Source: Thelonectria olida (Eukaryota; Ascomycota; Sordariomycetes; Hypocreales; Nectriaceae). From it: DNA of 64,000 bases. The notes beneath the pieces were generated by a model. It saw only the letters and a program-made list of their open reading frames with translations. It ran no database searches and had not been told where the DNA came from. The stretch covers positions 1,240,001 through 1,304,000 of the forward strand of contig JAGPYM010000006.1 in assembly GCA_020736575.1 (NCBI GenBank), written 5' to 3'. Below, in pieces: positions 52,488 through 64,000 of this stretch (position 1 is its first letter; every line of letters begins with the position of its first letter). A program made the translations under genes and the position numbers.

Positions 52488-53412
52488 GGGAGTTGAATTT
52501 GAACATGACGGACATGGTTCGTCAATCATGGATGGAGTTTGGAGAGGAAGATCTAGTTTCAGGGATAGGAACCCAAATTAAAAGGGCGTCACTTTCACGC
52601 CCATCATGTTTTGCAAGAGTAATGTACCATATAGGCAGGAAACAATACCCAGTCTTCACCTGTGAAGGCAAAGACTAAAATGCAGTTGAAAATCATTATC
52701 AAATATAAACGGACTGAGAAAAAAAGTAAAGCCCCTAGACTTCCTTGCAATCTGCACACTCACGAGGATATATATATCACCCCGTATCCCAGTTTCCGTC
52801 CTGATTCCTGACCCATACCTATAATCCCAGAGTCAACCGTCGCTTGCGCTGTCTTTGCGCGGTCCCCCAAACCATATCTCTTTGAACTCTCTCCGTCCAG
52901 TGTTGGCAGTTGGGAACCCGAATACGGATCCCCTCTATCGTAAACGAAACAGTAAAAAAAAAACCGGAAACAAAGAAAAATAAAGAATAATGATCGAGTC
53001 GAGGGAAGGAGAGATTACACACAGCAGGGCCTTTTCTCCTTGACGCCCGCCCCCTGGGTGCTTGTAAACCGGGAAGCAACTTGCCAAAGGCTGTCAAGCG
53101 AAGCCCAGTCTCCCACTCTTTGATGTTGAGAGTGCGTCGGACCCAGGAAACGCAAGAAAACGACAAGTGCCCGGTTGTGTAAAACGATGATCGTCGGCCT
53201 TCAACCACCTGTGTATCTGCATTGGCAAGTGAAGAATTAATGAAGTGCCACTTAGGCTCTTCAGCAGGTCGATATGATTCAGAGGCTGGACACTAGCGTC
53301 TTGGTGGATGGCAGTACACACCGACAATCGTTTAGATGTCGTCATGTATCGGGTGAAGGAAGGGATAGCTTGGATATGCTCTCCAAGTTTCGACCTCGGG
53401 ACCGCTGGGTTC
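52488..53412. other. spacer between convergent BRCT-protein and coiled-coil genes
   Basis: About 925 bp, A-rich near 52920-52990, with no gene I can support. A short purine-rich tract and several 3'-end-like TATATA motifs (52770) are consistent with two transcript ends. Confidence 0.45.
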
Positions 53413-56400
53413 TTATGCCTTCAGAAACTCGTGGCTGGGCTTACCATCCTTTCCCGGGAGCACCTCTGAGTACATGCTCTCCCAGCGACGAACGACGCCT
53501 TCCCTGATATGTAGTTAGTATCACTGAAGCAATGCTATGTGAGATGTCTTACCTCGATTCTTTGGCTAACTGGATGTTCTTTTCCCTGCAAAAGTTCAAG
53601 AATCGCCGCATGGTATTTTCTCGCTTGAACTCTGCCATGATGTCGACTCTGCCTTGATCGTCGGTTTCCTTGCGCAAAACGACGTGGATTCGTAGGGCCT
53701 GAATGTTCCAAACTAGTTTCGTAATGTCATTCAATCTCAGGTGGAAGTTGTAAGGCTGTTTGTGGATGCCCCATTCCACTGGATTCAGCGCCTTGAGAAC
53801 CTGATGCTCAAAAATCTGGTGGTCTTCTTGCCAAGTCCAGTACTGTGTGACATTGGCTGTGCTCGTATAGCGGCGGGTTTTGACGAGTCTGAGCTGGAAG
53901 TCGTTCTTACCAACAGCCGCACCGCTCCAGGATTCAGTGTCAGAGTGGTCGTTGAAGTGAAACTCGTCCCGATAACCATCTTTAATGGAACCAGGCATAT
54001 CTTTGGAACCAGGTACATCTTTGGAACCAGGCACTGTGGCTCCGGGCAACAACGGGGGAGAAAGCTTAGCTCGCTTTGGAGCACTCGTCCGCTCAGGGGG
54101 AGGGGGAAGTGTAACTTGAGATGCCAGGGGTGAATTCTCAGCAAATGGGGTTTCGCGAGGGGTGCTGTTCAGTGAATGCATGCTCTTGCGCTTCTTGATA
54201 GGCTTAGGGGTGCTGTTCGGGCTGCCAAGACTATTACGGACTGATTTCATACCCGACGGACGTCCGATGTTTTTGAAGCCGTGCTTGAATCGCAGAGACG
54301 TGAGCTTAGGGTCGTGGTAGAAGTCGTGGATTGTGCGGGGCAGGTTAAAGGATGAACCTTCCACCTGAATGAGCTCATACAATCGCTGACGCATCCACTC
54401 GACTGGCTTGATATCCAGCTTGAACTTGGCCAGCTCAGACATGGTTTCTGAAAGTCGGAAAAGAGTGTCATAGGAGCAGATTCCACCTTTGCCCGATGAG
54501 ATGTACTTCTTGCTCAAGAGCTGATAGGGGCTGATATCACCCTCCTCGAGGAACTCGAGAATCTTCACACCGCGATTGACCTGGCGTCCAATTTGGTATT
54601 TAGAAGAGCCGCCCTTTTCCGTTTTGGGCCCTGCTTCGATTGCAGCCTGATGCTTTTCTCGCCATTTGGCCAATTGCGGCTCTATCAAAGTGCGCACGTT
54701 GGGCCAGTTCAGTTCCCAATACGGGTGGTTTTCATCAACTTTCTCCAAAGGCACACCTTCAACACATTCGGGATAGGTGTAAACCGTACCGTTGTCCCGG
54801 AGAGCCAGCATATCTCGACAAATTTCCTCCAATTCCTCGGCGGGGAAAGATTCGGTAGGCTGGGGAGAAGGCTCAATGTGCAGTGATGTCGGAGTAGGAC
54901 GGTCGGCTGATGGAGGCCTGCTTCGCTGGGCGGCGTTGGCAGGTGTAAATCCAGGAGTAACTCGGTATTCTTGGGGAGTGGGCATCTGCTCAGGCTCGCG
55001 AGGGACACTGGAGTTGTTGATAGCAGGTACATCCTTCGTTGGTGTATCGAACTCAGTGCTGGGCTGGGCACGGTCTGCCTGGGCTGGCTGGACAGGCTGT
55101 GTAGGCGGGGCAGGCTGGGCAAGCGGAGCAGGCCGAGTTGGCAGAGAACTGGGAGGGGGGGCCTGGGGAGGAAGAGCAAGAGGAAGAGGATGCGGAAGTG
55201 AGGCAGGGGGCGATTGTCGTCGCGTCTCTTGAGGCCTGGCCTCTTGTTGTTTTATCTCTTGTGATCTCGACTCTTGTTGTCTTGACTCTTGCTCTCTTGT
55301 GTCCTGCTGTCTCGTTTCTTGATGCCTCGTCTGCTGCGGTCTCGTTTCCTCCTCAGGCTCCTCCTCAGGCTCTGGCGTTAGTTCAGCTTCGGGCGTGAGT
55401 TCCATCTCGACGACGTCAGCTTCTCGCTGCGTTGTACTTTCCTGAGTATCCCTCGTATCCCTTCGGCGTTGTCGTCGTCTGGCAGTTGGCACATCGATAT
55501 AATCTCCTGATGCTCCGTGACATCCCTGCCGATTCCACTCACAGTTGCCGCATTTCTGGAAGAGGTCACCACCCACTATAATGCAGTCGTCAAAAGCTCC
55601 CTGGTTCTTTTCGCAAGATTGACAGCGCTTGGTTTGAATCTGACCGGTAGCTTGGATCATGCAGGAGAGCCACTTGACCCCCTTAGCTTCGGTGCGTTCG
55701 TATATGGTAGCAAGGTGAGTTTCGTTGAACCGGCGGCCCTTACGGATCTTGACAGGTCGTCGGATCTCCAGATCTTGAATGGCCTCGACCCACTGGTTCC
55801 ATGGCTCGATGCGCTCCACGGGGCCGATGAGGTTGCCTTCGGCGTCAACCACATCCGCCATGACATCGTCAGACCTTTCGTAATCCCCATTCGGCATCTC
55901 AACGTCTGACATTGCCGTGTCCCCTTCAGGCGTTGCCACGTCTCTTTCTCTGGGGGCGATTCTTACTGGCGCAGTCGTAATGCCATTGACCCTTGGTTGT
56001 GACGCGCCAATCTGAGATGCCCATGTCGATGGGGGCGCAAATCCGTCATTGTCCTCGGGGTTCTCTTCGGTGGAGACATCCTCGCCACGTTTTTCTTGGA
56101 AGAACTGTCGCATAGTCCTCCTCACTTTTTGTTGGTTCTCCAGTCGTGCTTGCTGATTATCGCGATGGTCCTCCTCAATCTTGTTCATGTGATTGGCCTT
56201 CTCATCGAATGCCGTGACTACGCGAGCCAGCTCTTCTTCAACCTTGGCAAGCTCTTCCGTCAGCCTGGCCTGAGACTCGGTAAGGAACCCGCGCCGGCTA
56301 TTGAGGCGGCTCATTTCGACCTTGACCTCTGTGAGAGACTGGTGGTAGGCCTTGTCGGCCTCACGAGCGGCGGCATCATTTAGTCGTTGTTGATTTGCCC

Positions 56401-56482
56401 AGAAGTTGCGTTCCGTCTCATCCCAAACCGACCGGGCCTCATCGGCAGGGAGAGCATCCCACGCCTCACTTGCAGACGTCAT
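53413..56482 (-). CDS. large coiled-coil protein with a Cys cluster, fungal-specific
   Basis: Exons 56482-53553 and 53503-53413, 1006 residues. The last exon (GVVRRWESMYSEVLPGKDGK to FLKA) follows a TACTAAC branch site and a canonical acceptor, and extends a frame that would otherwise stop at 53549. The N-terminus is a long coiled coil (residues about 30-135). Around residue 290 a Cys cluster reads C-x11-C-x2-C-x18-C-x2-C-x6-C (RCQSCEKNQG, KCGNCEWNRQGC), typical of the fungal DUF3716 finger. A Gln/Glu/Thr/Arg repeat follows (QETRQQDTREQESRQQESR), then Pro-rich stretches. Near residue 560-660 a conserved part (YPECVEGVPLEKVDENHPYW) appears, and the C-terminal half is globular. A VPGSKD repeat (three copies) lies near 54000. 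Function unknown, probably nuclear. Confidence 0.8.
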
Positions 56483-59400
56483 GTTTGGCCGGGATGGCGG
56501 ATGTTGTGAGTGAGAAGTTTTGGGGGTGCAGTGTAGCGCAATTGAAGTTGCGCACGTTGATGTAAGTGGCTCCCAATTAGGTGGCAGCTAGTGTCAGGGA
56601 AAGGGCGAAAGAATGTCTCGAGGGTTGCACGTGATTTCCTATTGCGTCGAATCGTCGAATCGGAAGCAATAGTGTCGAGATTGGGAGGTGGATTCTAGTG
56701 AGTGGTTGGTTGCACACCTAATGATTTGGCTTGTGGCGGTGGTCCACAAGCTCTCTAGTCCCTAATCCTAATGCCAATCGCCTAATATCGCCCTGTTAGT
56801 ACGTGAAAAGCAACTGAGGATGGTTGGGGCCCTTGTCCAACAAGACAGTCCGAGGCCAGATCCGCCGGGGCAACGATTATTCGTATGCGAACCTATGGCA
56901 GCGAATGAGTTCCCCCAGGGCATGTACCCGATGGTCCGAGGGCCGAAATAGGGACCTGGAAGCTGGGACGTGTGGACGTGGGTAGCGAAAATGGATCGGG
57001 GTCGTGGGGGCGTGTGCGAGATGTAAGATGTCTTAACGAAGACGGGGGATAAGACTCACTCGATGATAAGACGAAAGGCGATGGAGAAGGGAGAAGTGTC
57101 GAGCCGAAATATCGGTCAGGAAGAGAGAAGGAAAGAACCGAGTTGCAGATGTCGAATTGACAAGATGTGACGATAGCCGGTCCCCTTTTTTTCCCGCTTC
57201 AAGCGCCGTCGCCTAGGTAGTTTGAAGATGCAGCTGAAGGATTTCCAGTTTTTGTTTGCCAACGTTCTTTTTCGGTTTGGCGTTGTCGATGCGATGTGAG
57301 GGAGGGACACGATGGCGTGTCTTGGAATTCGCCCCAACCAACACACGTAGAAATGCAATCCCTTTTTTTTTTCTTCTTTTTCTTTCTCTTCCTCCACACC
57401 CCCTTTGCAGCGCGAATAAGCCCACTCTCGCTTGTGGCACGCGCTTTGCTTTGCCTACCCCCTGCAGGGAGCACTGTTGTTCTTCTTTGGCTCTTGTTCC
57501 GCAATGGGACTCCTCTTAACACTTTCTGTGGGTGTGCCGATCCTTTGTGTGTTTCTTCGGAGGGAAATCGAATACCAAACCTAAAAAGAAGAAGGCAGGG
57601 CAGGAAAAGAGTTCGAGTGACGAGTATACCCGCGCCTGATAGAAGTGATATTCGCAAGGGCAGATAGTCGGGCGAAATTGCACAGGGACCGATAAAAGTA
57701 AAGAAGGCCAACGGTGAAGAATGGCTGCGTATGTGAAACAGTGCACCACGGCCGGTGTGTCACCGTGCTGTCGAATCTGTCACAATCCAGGGCGTGGTCG
57801 AATGGGCCTGCTCTGTTGAGACTATCTCGAGGGGAATAAGAAAAAGTGGGAAGATGAAAGTGAGAAGAAAGTGGTTGTAGCGGAATGGGAAAGGCCTTGT
57901 TCCGGTGGGGACGCAGTGGAGCGCCAAGGAGAGCTTGACGAAAAGATGAGAGATACGAAGGAAAGGTGATCAAACGCGCCCTACTCGTATTGCTCGCTGG
58001 CGGGAGGAATGAAAAGGCGAAAGGGACGAGAAGTTGAAGGAGGGAGAAAGGAAAGGTAGGACGAAGGGAGAAGGAATGGATAGGTCAGCTAGGAAATGCG
58101 ACGCAAGGAAAGAGCGAAAAGCATATCCTTCCTGACTAACGCTTAGGTTAGATTGGATTGGAGGGAAGGAGAGAGGGTCAGAGGAGGGAAAAAAATTTAG
58201 TCAACGTGTGTGATTCTGAGTGAAGGTTGGATGCCTCGTACCAACGCACCGGGTCAGATGAGTGAGCAGAAAAAAAAATCACCCTTGTTGGGTGTTGAAT
58301 GCAAATCCGGGATACTGAGACTTGGCAAAAGGAGAGGGAAGTGTTGGTACGAAGTACATGCCGTCACGTAGTAGGTATTGACTTACTACTAAGAGATAAT
58401 AGTGCGTCTATAGGACAAGCTCAGCCCGCCACAAACCATGAAGCAGTGAATAATAGCGCGCTACTGTATTGCGTACAGATCCATGGATAGATAGAACAAC
58501 TTAACTTTATTACGCCCCTTCGAATGCATGCACGAGTAAAGAAAGACACCTTGGGTGGGCGACTAGGCAGAAGGTCGGAGTCATTCACGTGTGCTGGCGG
58601 GAATAATGCAGACAGAGAGCTACCCAGTAGTAAGGATCTTACCAAGTAAACAAAGCAGGCAAGTTACCTCGTAGTATGTACTTCGTACCGAGAGATATGA
58701 CATGGATGGATGCTAATGATGCCACACCTGTTTTTGACACAACTTCATCAATCAATTGTCCCCTAGTGCACTCGGATACAACCACCGCAATTGGCGACCA
58801 ACCAACCTCGAGCGTGACCCACACGCCCCCTGCAGGCCAATCGCAGCCGCAACCAACAAGAAACAGAGCAGAAAGCAGAAAGGAGGAAACTAAAAATTCT
58901 CTTTCAAAGCACCGACCAACCATCGAATCGCTTCAATGCAAGGGTATAATGTTATGTACTATATACAGCGCTTCGTGTCCTGGGCTTGAATTTGAATGCC
59001 TTACTGCATACTACCTACGCAAGGTACTGCTGCTGCACCGCACTGATACATGAATGAGGTGCTGCGCATGCAACCATTGACGCGCCCGCAGCCAACGAAA
59101 TTTCCGGCCTCAGTCATCGGTCCGTAATCATCACCATTCCCAAATAATCCATCCGAGTATTCGCCTCGGTCAGAAACAGAAGAATCGTGATTTGTCTGAA
59201 ATGGAAGTCGTCTTTCACCCCCTGCTCGCCATTCCCTCGTCCCCGGTCGCGAGGCTCCACGCTCCGGGTTCAACCTTCACCCCAGTCGCTCGACCCCAGT
59301 CGTCTTTGCGTAGCTGCAGCATCACGTGCTTTCCCGGTCTATGTCTGCCCGTCTGTACTACCTACAGTACAGTACATACGAATCCCTAGTAATATGTTCC

Positions 59401-62014
59401 AAGCGAGTTTTTTCTCCCTTCCTCGGGGGCGCATTGGCGAAACACGCCCCCTTTCCTTTCACCAGCTGGGCGGAACTCACACAAACGTGGAACGAGGCTT
59501 GCTCCTGTGGCGTCGGGAACAGTGCTCGAGGAAGTTGAATGGCGTAATTAACCGCATGACTTGAAGGCCTCGGCGATCCGCGTGGGAAAGTACTTGCGTG
59601 TTTCGTACAGATACAGCTGAAAGAGCCATGACACACAATCAGACTAACTTACAAATCACAGACACGATAGCTCGCTATGCGCCGCAAGGTTAGTACGTAA
59701 AACCTCCAATGATTTCTCCCCGAGTCCCCAGATAGACGGCCTGCTAAAATACTCTCCTGCCAAGACAGGCAAGTACTTACGGGATACTCCTCGGAACGCC
59801 GAGATCAGCTCAGGATTTTCTTGTCCCGAGCTAACAGCACTTCGGGCACCAGCAACGCTGGTTCAGCACCGAGCGAACGGGCGAGCGCACATGCGGATAC
59901 GGCGATTTAACTAAAGTGCCTACGGAATTCCGATCCGAACCTGCATGGCATGGGGCATCGATTGTCTGACTGACAATGAAACTATCCGCAGGTAGGTACG
60001 GACTAGAAAGGGCAACGAAAAACGCATACAACGTATCATCATCGACAATGACATTGGCATCGACATCATCATGGCGCGATCGCTTGTCCGATGAAAATCT
60101 CTTTCAGCTCGTGACAGACAACCCGCCTCCCCGATCTGTTTCGCGGCGCATCTCTTGCCAATCTGGGACCCGATCCACTGTCCACCTCATATTAAGGGAC
60201 TCCGTACCGCCGCAGCTCATTTTGCTTCACGAGCCAAAGGTGACTCTCCTCAGCTAGCCTGCGAAGTGCGCTAGAGGCGGAAGTATGCTTGTCTCGGGAT
60301 CGCGCAGGAATGGGAAGCAAAACGAAGAGAAACCGAGAACCCCCAGTGCACGCAATGATTCATGACTTTGAAATAACCATTGCAAGGGGGAGGTAATAAG
60401 CCTCGGTTACGCTCCGTGCGCAATGCTATGCTGCTCTGCGACTCTATGCGCTGCGCTTTTGAGGTCTGTGTGGCTTGATTGCCTCACTGCGAAATAAGTT
60501 AAACCCCCGGCCCAAGATCGACAGCTCAGATTTCACCATATTGTTTCCCTCCACGCCCCGTTCTCCCTTTTCTCTTTTCTCTTTCCTTCGCTGGTCGGGA
60601 CTAACCTACGAACGAATTCTGCCTGATCGGAACCTCGGCGCGAAAAAGAACCCGCGACCTCCATTTCGCTCTGCCCCCTGCGTCCTGGGGCATTTCGCAT
60701 TGACGATTGGCGTCGAATGTAATGCTGACCGTCGTGCACATCGAGTCGCTCTGCATGTGTAGGTACCTTATAGAACTCGCAAGGGTTGACTGATGCATGC
60801 ACCGTAATTATCGAGTCGACAAGGGAGTCGGCCGCGCCCCCTTGTTAACGCCCCACTCCTTCATGTTTGAAAAAGAAAAGACAAAAAGCCGCCAGCATGG
60901 GGAGGGTGACACGAAAGCATAGTCCGCCTCGTCCGAGAGCGAAAACTTGAGTGGAAACATACTATGTACATGATTGGCAACACACCTCAAAAGCCTTGTG
61001 GATTTGCTGCTCAACACTCCCTCCGTGCGTCATCATGTTCGCAATCGATTCACCCAAACTGAGTAGACCATGTTACGACTCCTCCTGACGGCTGCCGAGC
61101 AGTTTCAACCAACACGACCAACCAACAAACGAGCAAACACCAGACACGCCCCGGTGCGTATGAACAAGCTAACTACCAAATAACCGCGCGAACCACACCA
61201 CCGGAACCCGCCGCCGGCCTAGGTAAAATTTCCCATTGTTCCCTTGTTGGGAATGTCATGGGATTGTGCAATTGCATGTGCCTCTCCTAATATAACTTCT
61301 TGTTAGCTGCATTTGGTGATATCATGCGCGCACCGGTCAGTTTCTAGGTCGTATCTATCCATCCAGGGAGCTTGCCTCAGGCAAGGTAGTCACCGCACCT
61401 TGTTTCACCGCGATTGGTATTCGCAAATATATGACATAGTGGAGTGCTTTGATTTGAGTTTGAATTGATCCATTCATTCCTAAAAACAAAAACTACCTAG
61501 GCATGCTCCTCGGTTCAAGGTATAATCGTATATAATATGCTCCTATGATATATATGCGCGAATGTATGCGCTGTGCACACTCCGCTGCAATGCTTACTCC
61601 TTATTGATGAATGCCCAACCACGCACGCTGACCCTCTACTATTAAACCCCACGCACCGAGCATTACCTCTCCCGCATCTTAATCCTCGCCGTACTCTGCT
61701 CCTCGGGTTCCCCCCACGCCGCAGCGGTGTCCGTTTTAATTGTCCAACAACCCGGATATCCTTTCCCCCGTGCTCCCATCGGTATCGAATCCATGAAACG
61801 CCATGCAATGACAAGTAATTCCCGTGAATAAAATGGCAAGACTATGTTCGCGTGCACTTGGCGGGTGCGCATGCTCCCTTCTGCCGCCATCCTTGGACGA
61901 AGCCGCGCGTCCAAAGAAGAATCGAAAGTAAAAAATGGTGGTAATGAAGAATGCCACCCGTCTCGTCAAGGGCATAAAATAATGGGTCTCTTCGACCCAT
62001 TGGCGTAATGTAAT
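56483..62014. other. 5.5 kb stretch without a recognisable gene
   Basis: The longest gene-free part of the window, between the coiled-coil gene start and the Chs7 stop. Open frames are below 175 codons, overlap one another on both strands, and show no family features. Purine-rich tracts (57080-57130, 58010-58190) and poly-T runs (57359-57370) occur, as in long fungal leaders. It could contain long promoters or 5' UTRs, non-coding RNAs, or a multi-exon gene I cannot see. Confidence 0.5.
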
Positions 62015-63074
62015 CTAGTACTTGGCCGAGTATCGTGCAGCGCCCGGCGAGTAAGGCGCATCGTATCCGCTTGACTGGCCGTAAGGATCGTCGGAGAAGA
62101 CGGTAGCTCTCCGCTCTTCCTCGGGAAGTAGCTCCTTGACTTCCCAGTTGTTCATTCTTGTGCCGACGGAGAACTCGAGATCTTCCTTGGTGATGGAATC
62201 CCAGTACTGGTGATTTGTCAGTTTTTCTCCAAGCATCGAATTGACAGCTGCGGATACACACCTTGTAAACCATCATGACACCGAGCAGATTGCACATGGT
62301 GGCCAGGAACAGGCCATCAAAGTAATGGCTAATAGCAATGCAAATCTTGCTACTAAATGCATACATGAGGACTTGACCAGCAACGAAAAAGAAGATGCCA
62401 AAGGCAATGTCGCCCAGAGGCCAGCGATCCTGGAGAGTCCTAGTCACCAGTAGAATCTGCATGGCAACGTATACAAAAAGCTGGATGGCGTTCAAGAGGT
62501 ACAGAACAACAAAGAGACCGACAGTATTGGTAGGACCGAGGCCTGCCCAGCTCTTGAATGTGGCGAGAGAGACAAGGAAGCTGATGGCGAAAGCGACCAG
62601 GGAGCAAATTCGCATCATCCAGACAGACATGGGTGTGCCGTCCTCGTACAGCTGGAAACCGACAAAGCCGTTGATGAGTAGACATGTGATCGTCGCGCTG
62701 CTGAACCCATTTTGAACGCTGACGAAGTACGGGTAAGGATCGCTGCCAGGAGGCACGACACCAGCGTCGACAATGAGTGATATGCAGGTGAGCAGCATGT
62801 AAAGGTAGAAGAAGCTAAGGACTTCCTTGCGGCCAACGGCGGTGAACTTTGAACGGATGTGGAGAATCATAATAACGGTCATCAACAGGGCCACAATGTG
62901 CATAGCGCAAGCGGCGCCCTCGAAGATGATGGTATTTGCGACCTCGATATTACGAGCATAGCATTCGGGCTCGATGCCGACACGGCCATTGGTGCTCAGG
63001 ACTGGACCGACGGAGGCGCATAGCGGCAGAGGTGCAATCTCACAAATGTTGGTGAAGTCGCCGAAGCCCGACAT
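62015..63074 (-). CDS. CHS7: chitin synthase export chaperone Chs7
   Basis: ER membrane chaperone needed for folding and export of chitin synthase III (Chs3-type) to the cell surface. Two exons, 63074-62262 and 62206-62015, 334 residues, the usual length. It starts [19 protein letters not shown], a strongly conserved opening, followed by a second Cys-containing loop ([13 protein letters not shown]). Seven membrane helices follow, including [37 protein letters not shown] and [18 protein letters not shown]. The late motif [20 protein letters not shown] and the exon-2 start [15 protein letters not shown] are family hallmarks. The cytosolic tail is acidic then Ser/Tyr/Gly-rich. The splice (AAG|GTGTGT ... 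CACCAG|TAC) is exact. Confidence 0.96.
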
Positions 63075-64000
63075 GATGGGCGATCGGCCGTCCGGAAAGC
63101 CGGAGTCTTGGACAAGAGGAGATTCGGTATAAGGCGGGCGAGTCTGAGATGGACGTTGTCGTCGAAGAAACGAAGGTGATGCCCGATCAAGTCGTCAAGT
63201 CGACAACGCGACGTCGATGATAGGTCCGTCGAAGGGTCGAACTTGGCAACGTCCTCGACTATCCACCAGAGGGCGAAGATGCCGTCCAAAAATTAATCGA
63301 GTGAGGGGATGAGGATGACGAAAAGACCCCGCTGGTCTGCTTTCGGGGGCGGAAGGGCGGGATTCGCAAGGTCGTCGGGTCGAGGGAGTCGTCAATTCGT
63401 CGAGGGTTGCGCAAGTTTGGGGCGGCCCCTTTCTTTGGCAGGGAGAGGGAAACGGCGGCTAACGGGGCGACGTAAAAAAACCGATGGAAGCAGTGCGGTG
63501 GAGTAACGGTCGAACAACGGGATGGCGTAACAATGCGAAAGACGAGGGAAGAATGAAGTAGAGAAAGCGAGTGTGTGGTGTTTCAGCCCCAATGTAGCCT
63601 CGCCGTTATTATTCCCTCTTGCTCTCACAAACTCGGCTGTCACTGGCGTATGGAAGAGGAGAAAGCAGCGTCTCGTTGCTGTGCTGTTGTCAGGGCGGTG
63701 GCAGTGGGCAGTGGGCCGTCGTTGATTGGACAAGCAAATGATCCATGCCAGCTGCGTGGCCAGTGGAAGGCAGTGCCGCTCCACAAGTGGTTGCTGGGGA
63801 GAGAAAGCGGGATAGCGGTTCATCAACCTAGTGACATTACTCGAACGACCAAAATAACCCACCCTAGACCTCGTTCAGTCCTTGAGGATTCGTACGAATA
63901 GACCATGTCGAGAAGGAAGATCAATAAGTCGAGGAAATCATAGGCGGAAAATGTATTCAACTACACTGCGATTTGTTCTCTCTTTTTCCTCTTCTTCACT
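63075..64000. promoter_or_regulatory. CHS7 upstream region, to window end
   Basis: About 925 bp with no supported gene. It should hold the CHS7 promoter and leader (purine-rich on the plus strand, hence CT-rich in the CHS7 direction). Open frames here are short and contradict each other. Confidence 0.5.

Noticed and set aside
57199..57711. 170-codon minus-strand frame
   Set aside because: Lys-rich stretch comes from a poly-T run; no domain, and overlaps other frames of equal quality.
1..64000. CRISPR arrays, insertion sequences, rRNA genes, operons
   Set aside because: None seen; the window is eukaryotic, and no regular spacer arrays, transposase frames or rRNA sequence were found.

Overview
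The window looks like nuclear DNA of a filamentous ascomycete (Pezizomycotina, most likely a sordariomycete). The reasons are: many short introns of about 50-75 nt with GT...AG ends and CTAAC-type branch points, intron-containing tRNA-Leu genes, an AA9 lytic polysaccharide monooxygenase, the chitin synthase chaperone Chs7, a fungal STAND-type N-terminal protein, and orthologues of yeast housekeeping proteins. There is no operon structure. Genes lie on both strands, and several are divergent pairs sharing a 400-800 bp promoter region. Identifications rest on sequence recognition alone; no search was run.

Layout. 0-8 kb: p24 cargo receptor (-), PhoD-like phosphatase with N-terminal membrane segments (+), Rrp15 (+), mitochondrial ferredoxin (-) and a Ugo1-like mitochondrial fusion carrier (+), the last two divergent. 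8-22 kb: secreted AA9 LPMO (+), a Shg1-type COMPASS subunit with enormous Arg-Asp repeats (+), a triose-phosphate-type sugar-phosphate transporter with a 6-nt micro-exon (-), a 3.5 kb gene-poor stretch, and a membrane-anchored ubiquitin protease (-). 22-28.4 kb: a small cysteine protein (-), a PigL_N/STAND N-terminal-like protein (-), and a six-exon AAA ATPase (+).

28.4-35 kb is the accessory part. Two tRNA-Leu(CAA) genes face each other 6 kb apart, each followed by a copy of the same duplicated segment. Between them lie a GIY-YIG nuclease-like protein with a C-terminal zinc-cluster-like Cys6 motif, a minus-strand gene remnant made of acidic 14-residue repeats, a strong hairpin and several doubtful small genes. 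The duplicated segment differs mostly at third codon positions of one frame, so it descends from an unidentified membrane-protein gene.

36-39 kb holds two single-pass membrane proteins with basic or proline-rich tails and one very basic protein, none of known function. 40-56.5 kb is a conserved block: Rad5 (post-replication repair ubiquitin ligase/translocase) divergent from an NDUFAF6-type complex I factor; mitochondrial ribosomal protein bS6m; Dcn1 (neddylation ligase) with a 1.08 kb intron, divergent from a four-BRCT Rad4/Dpb11/TopBP1 checkpoint protein; and a 1006-residue coiled-coil/Cys-cluster protein. 56.5-62 kb has no recognisable gene. 62-63 kb is Chs7, and its 5' region runs to the window end.

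Exon boundaries were worked out by hand from splice consensus, branch points and frame continuity. Where they matter they are given in the entries.
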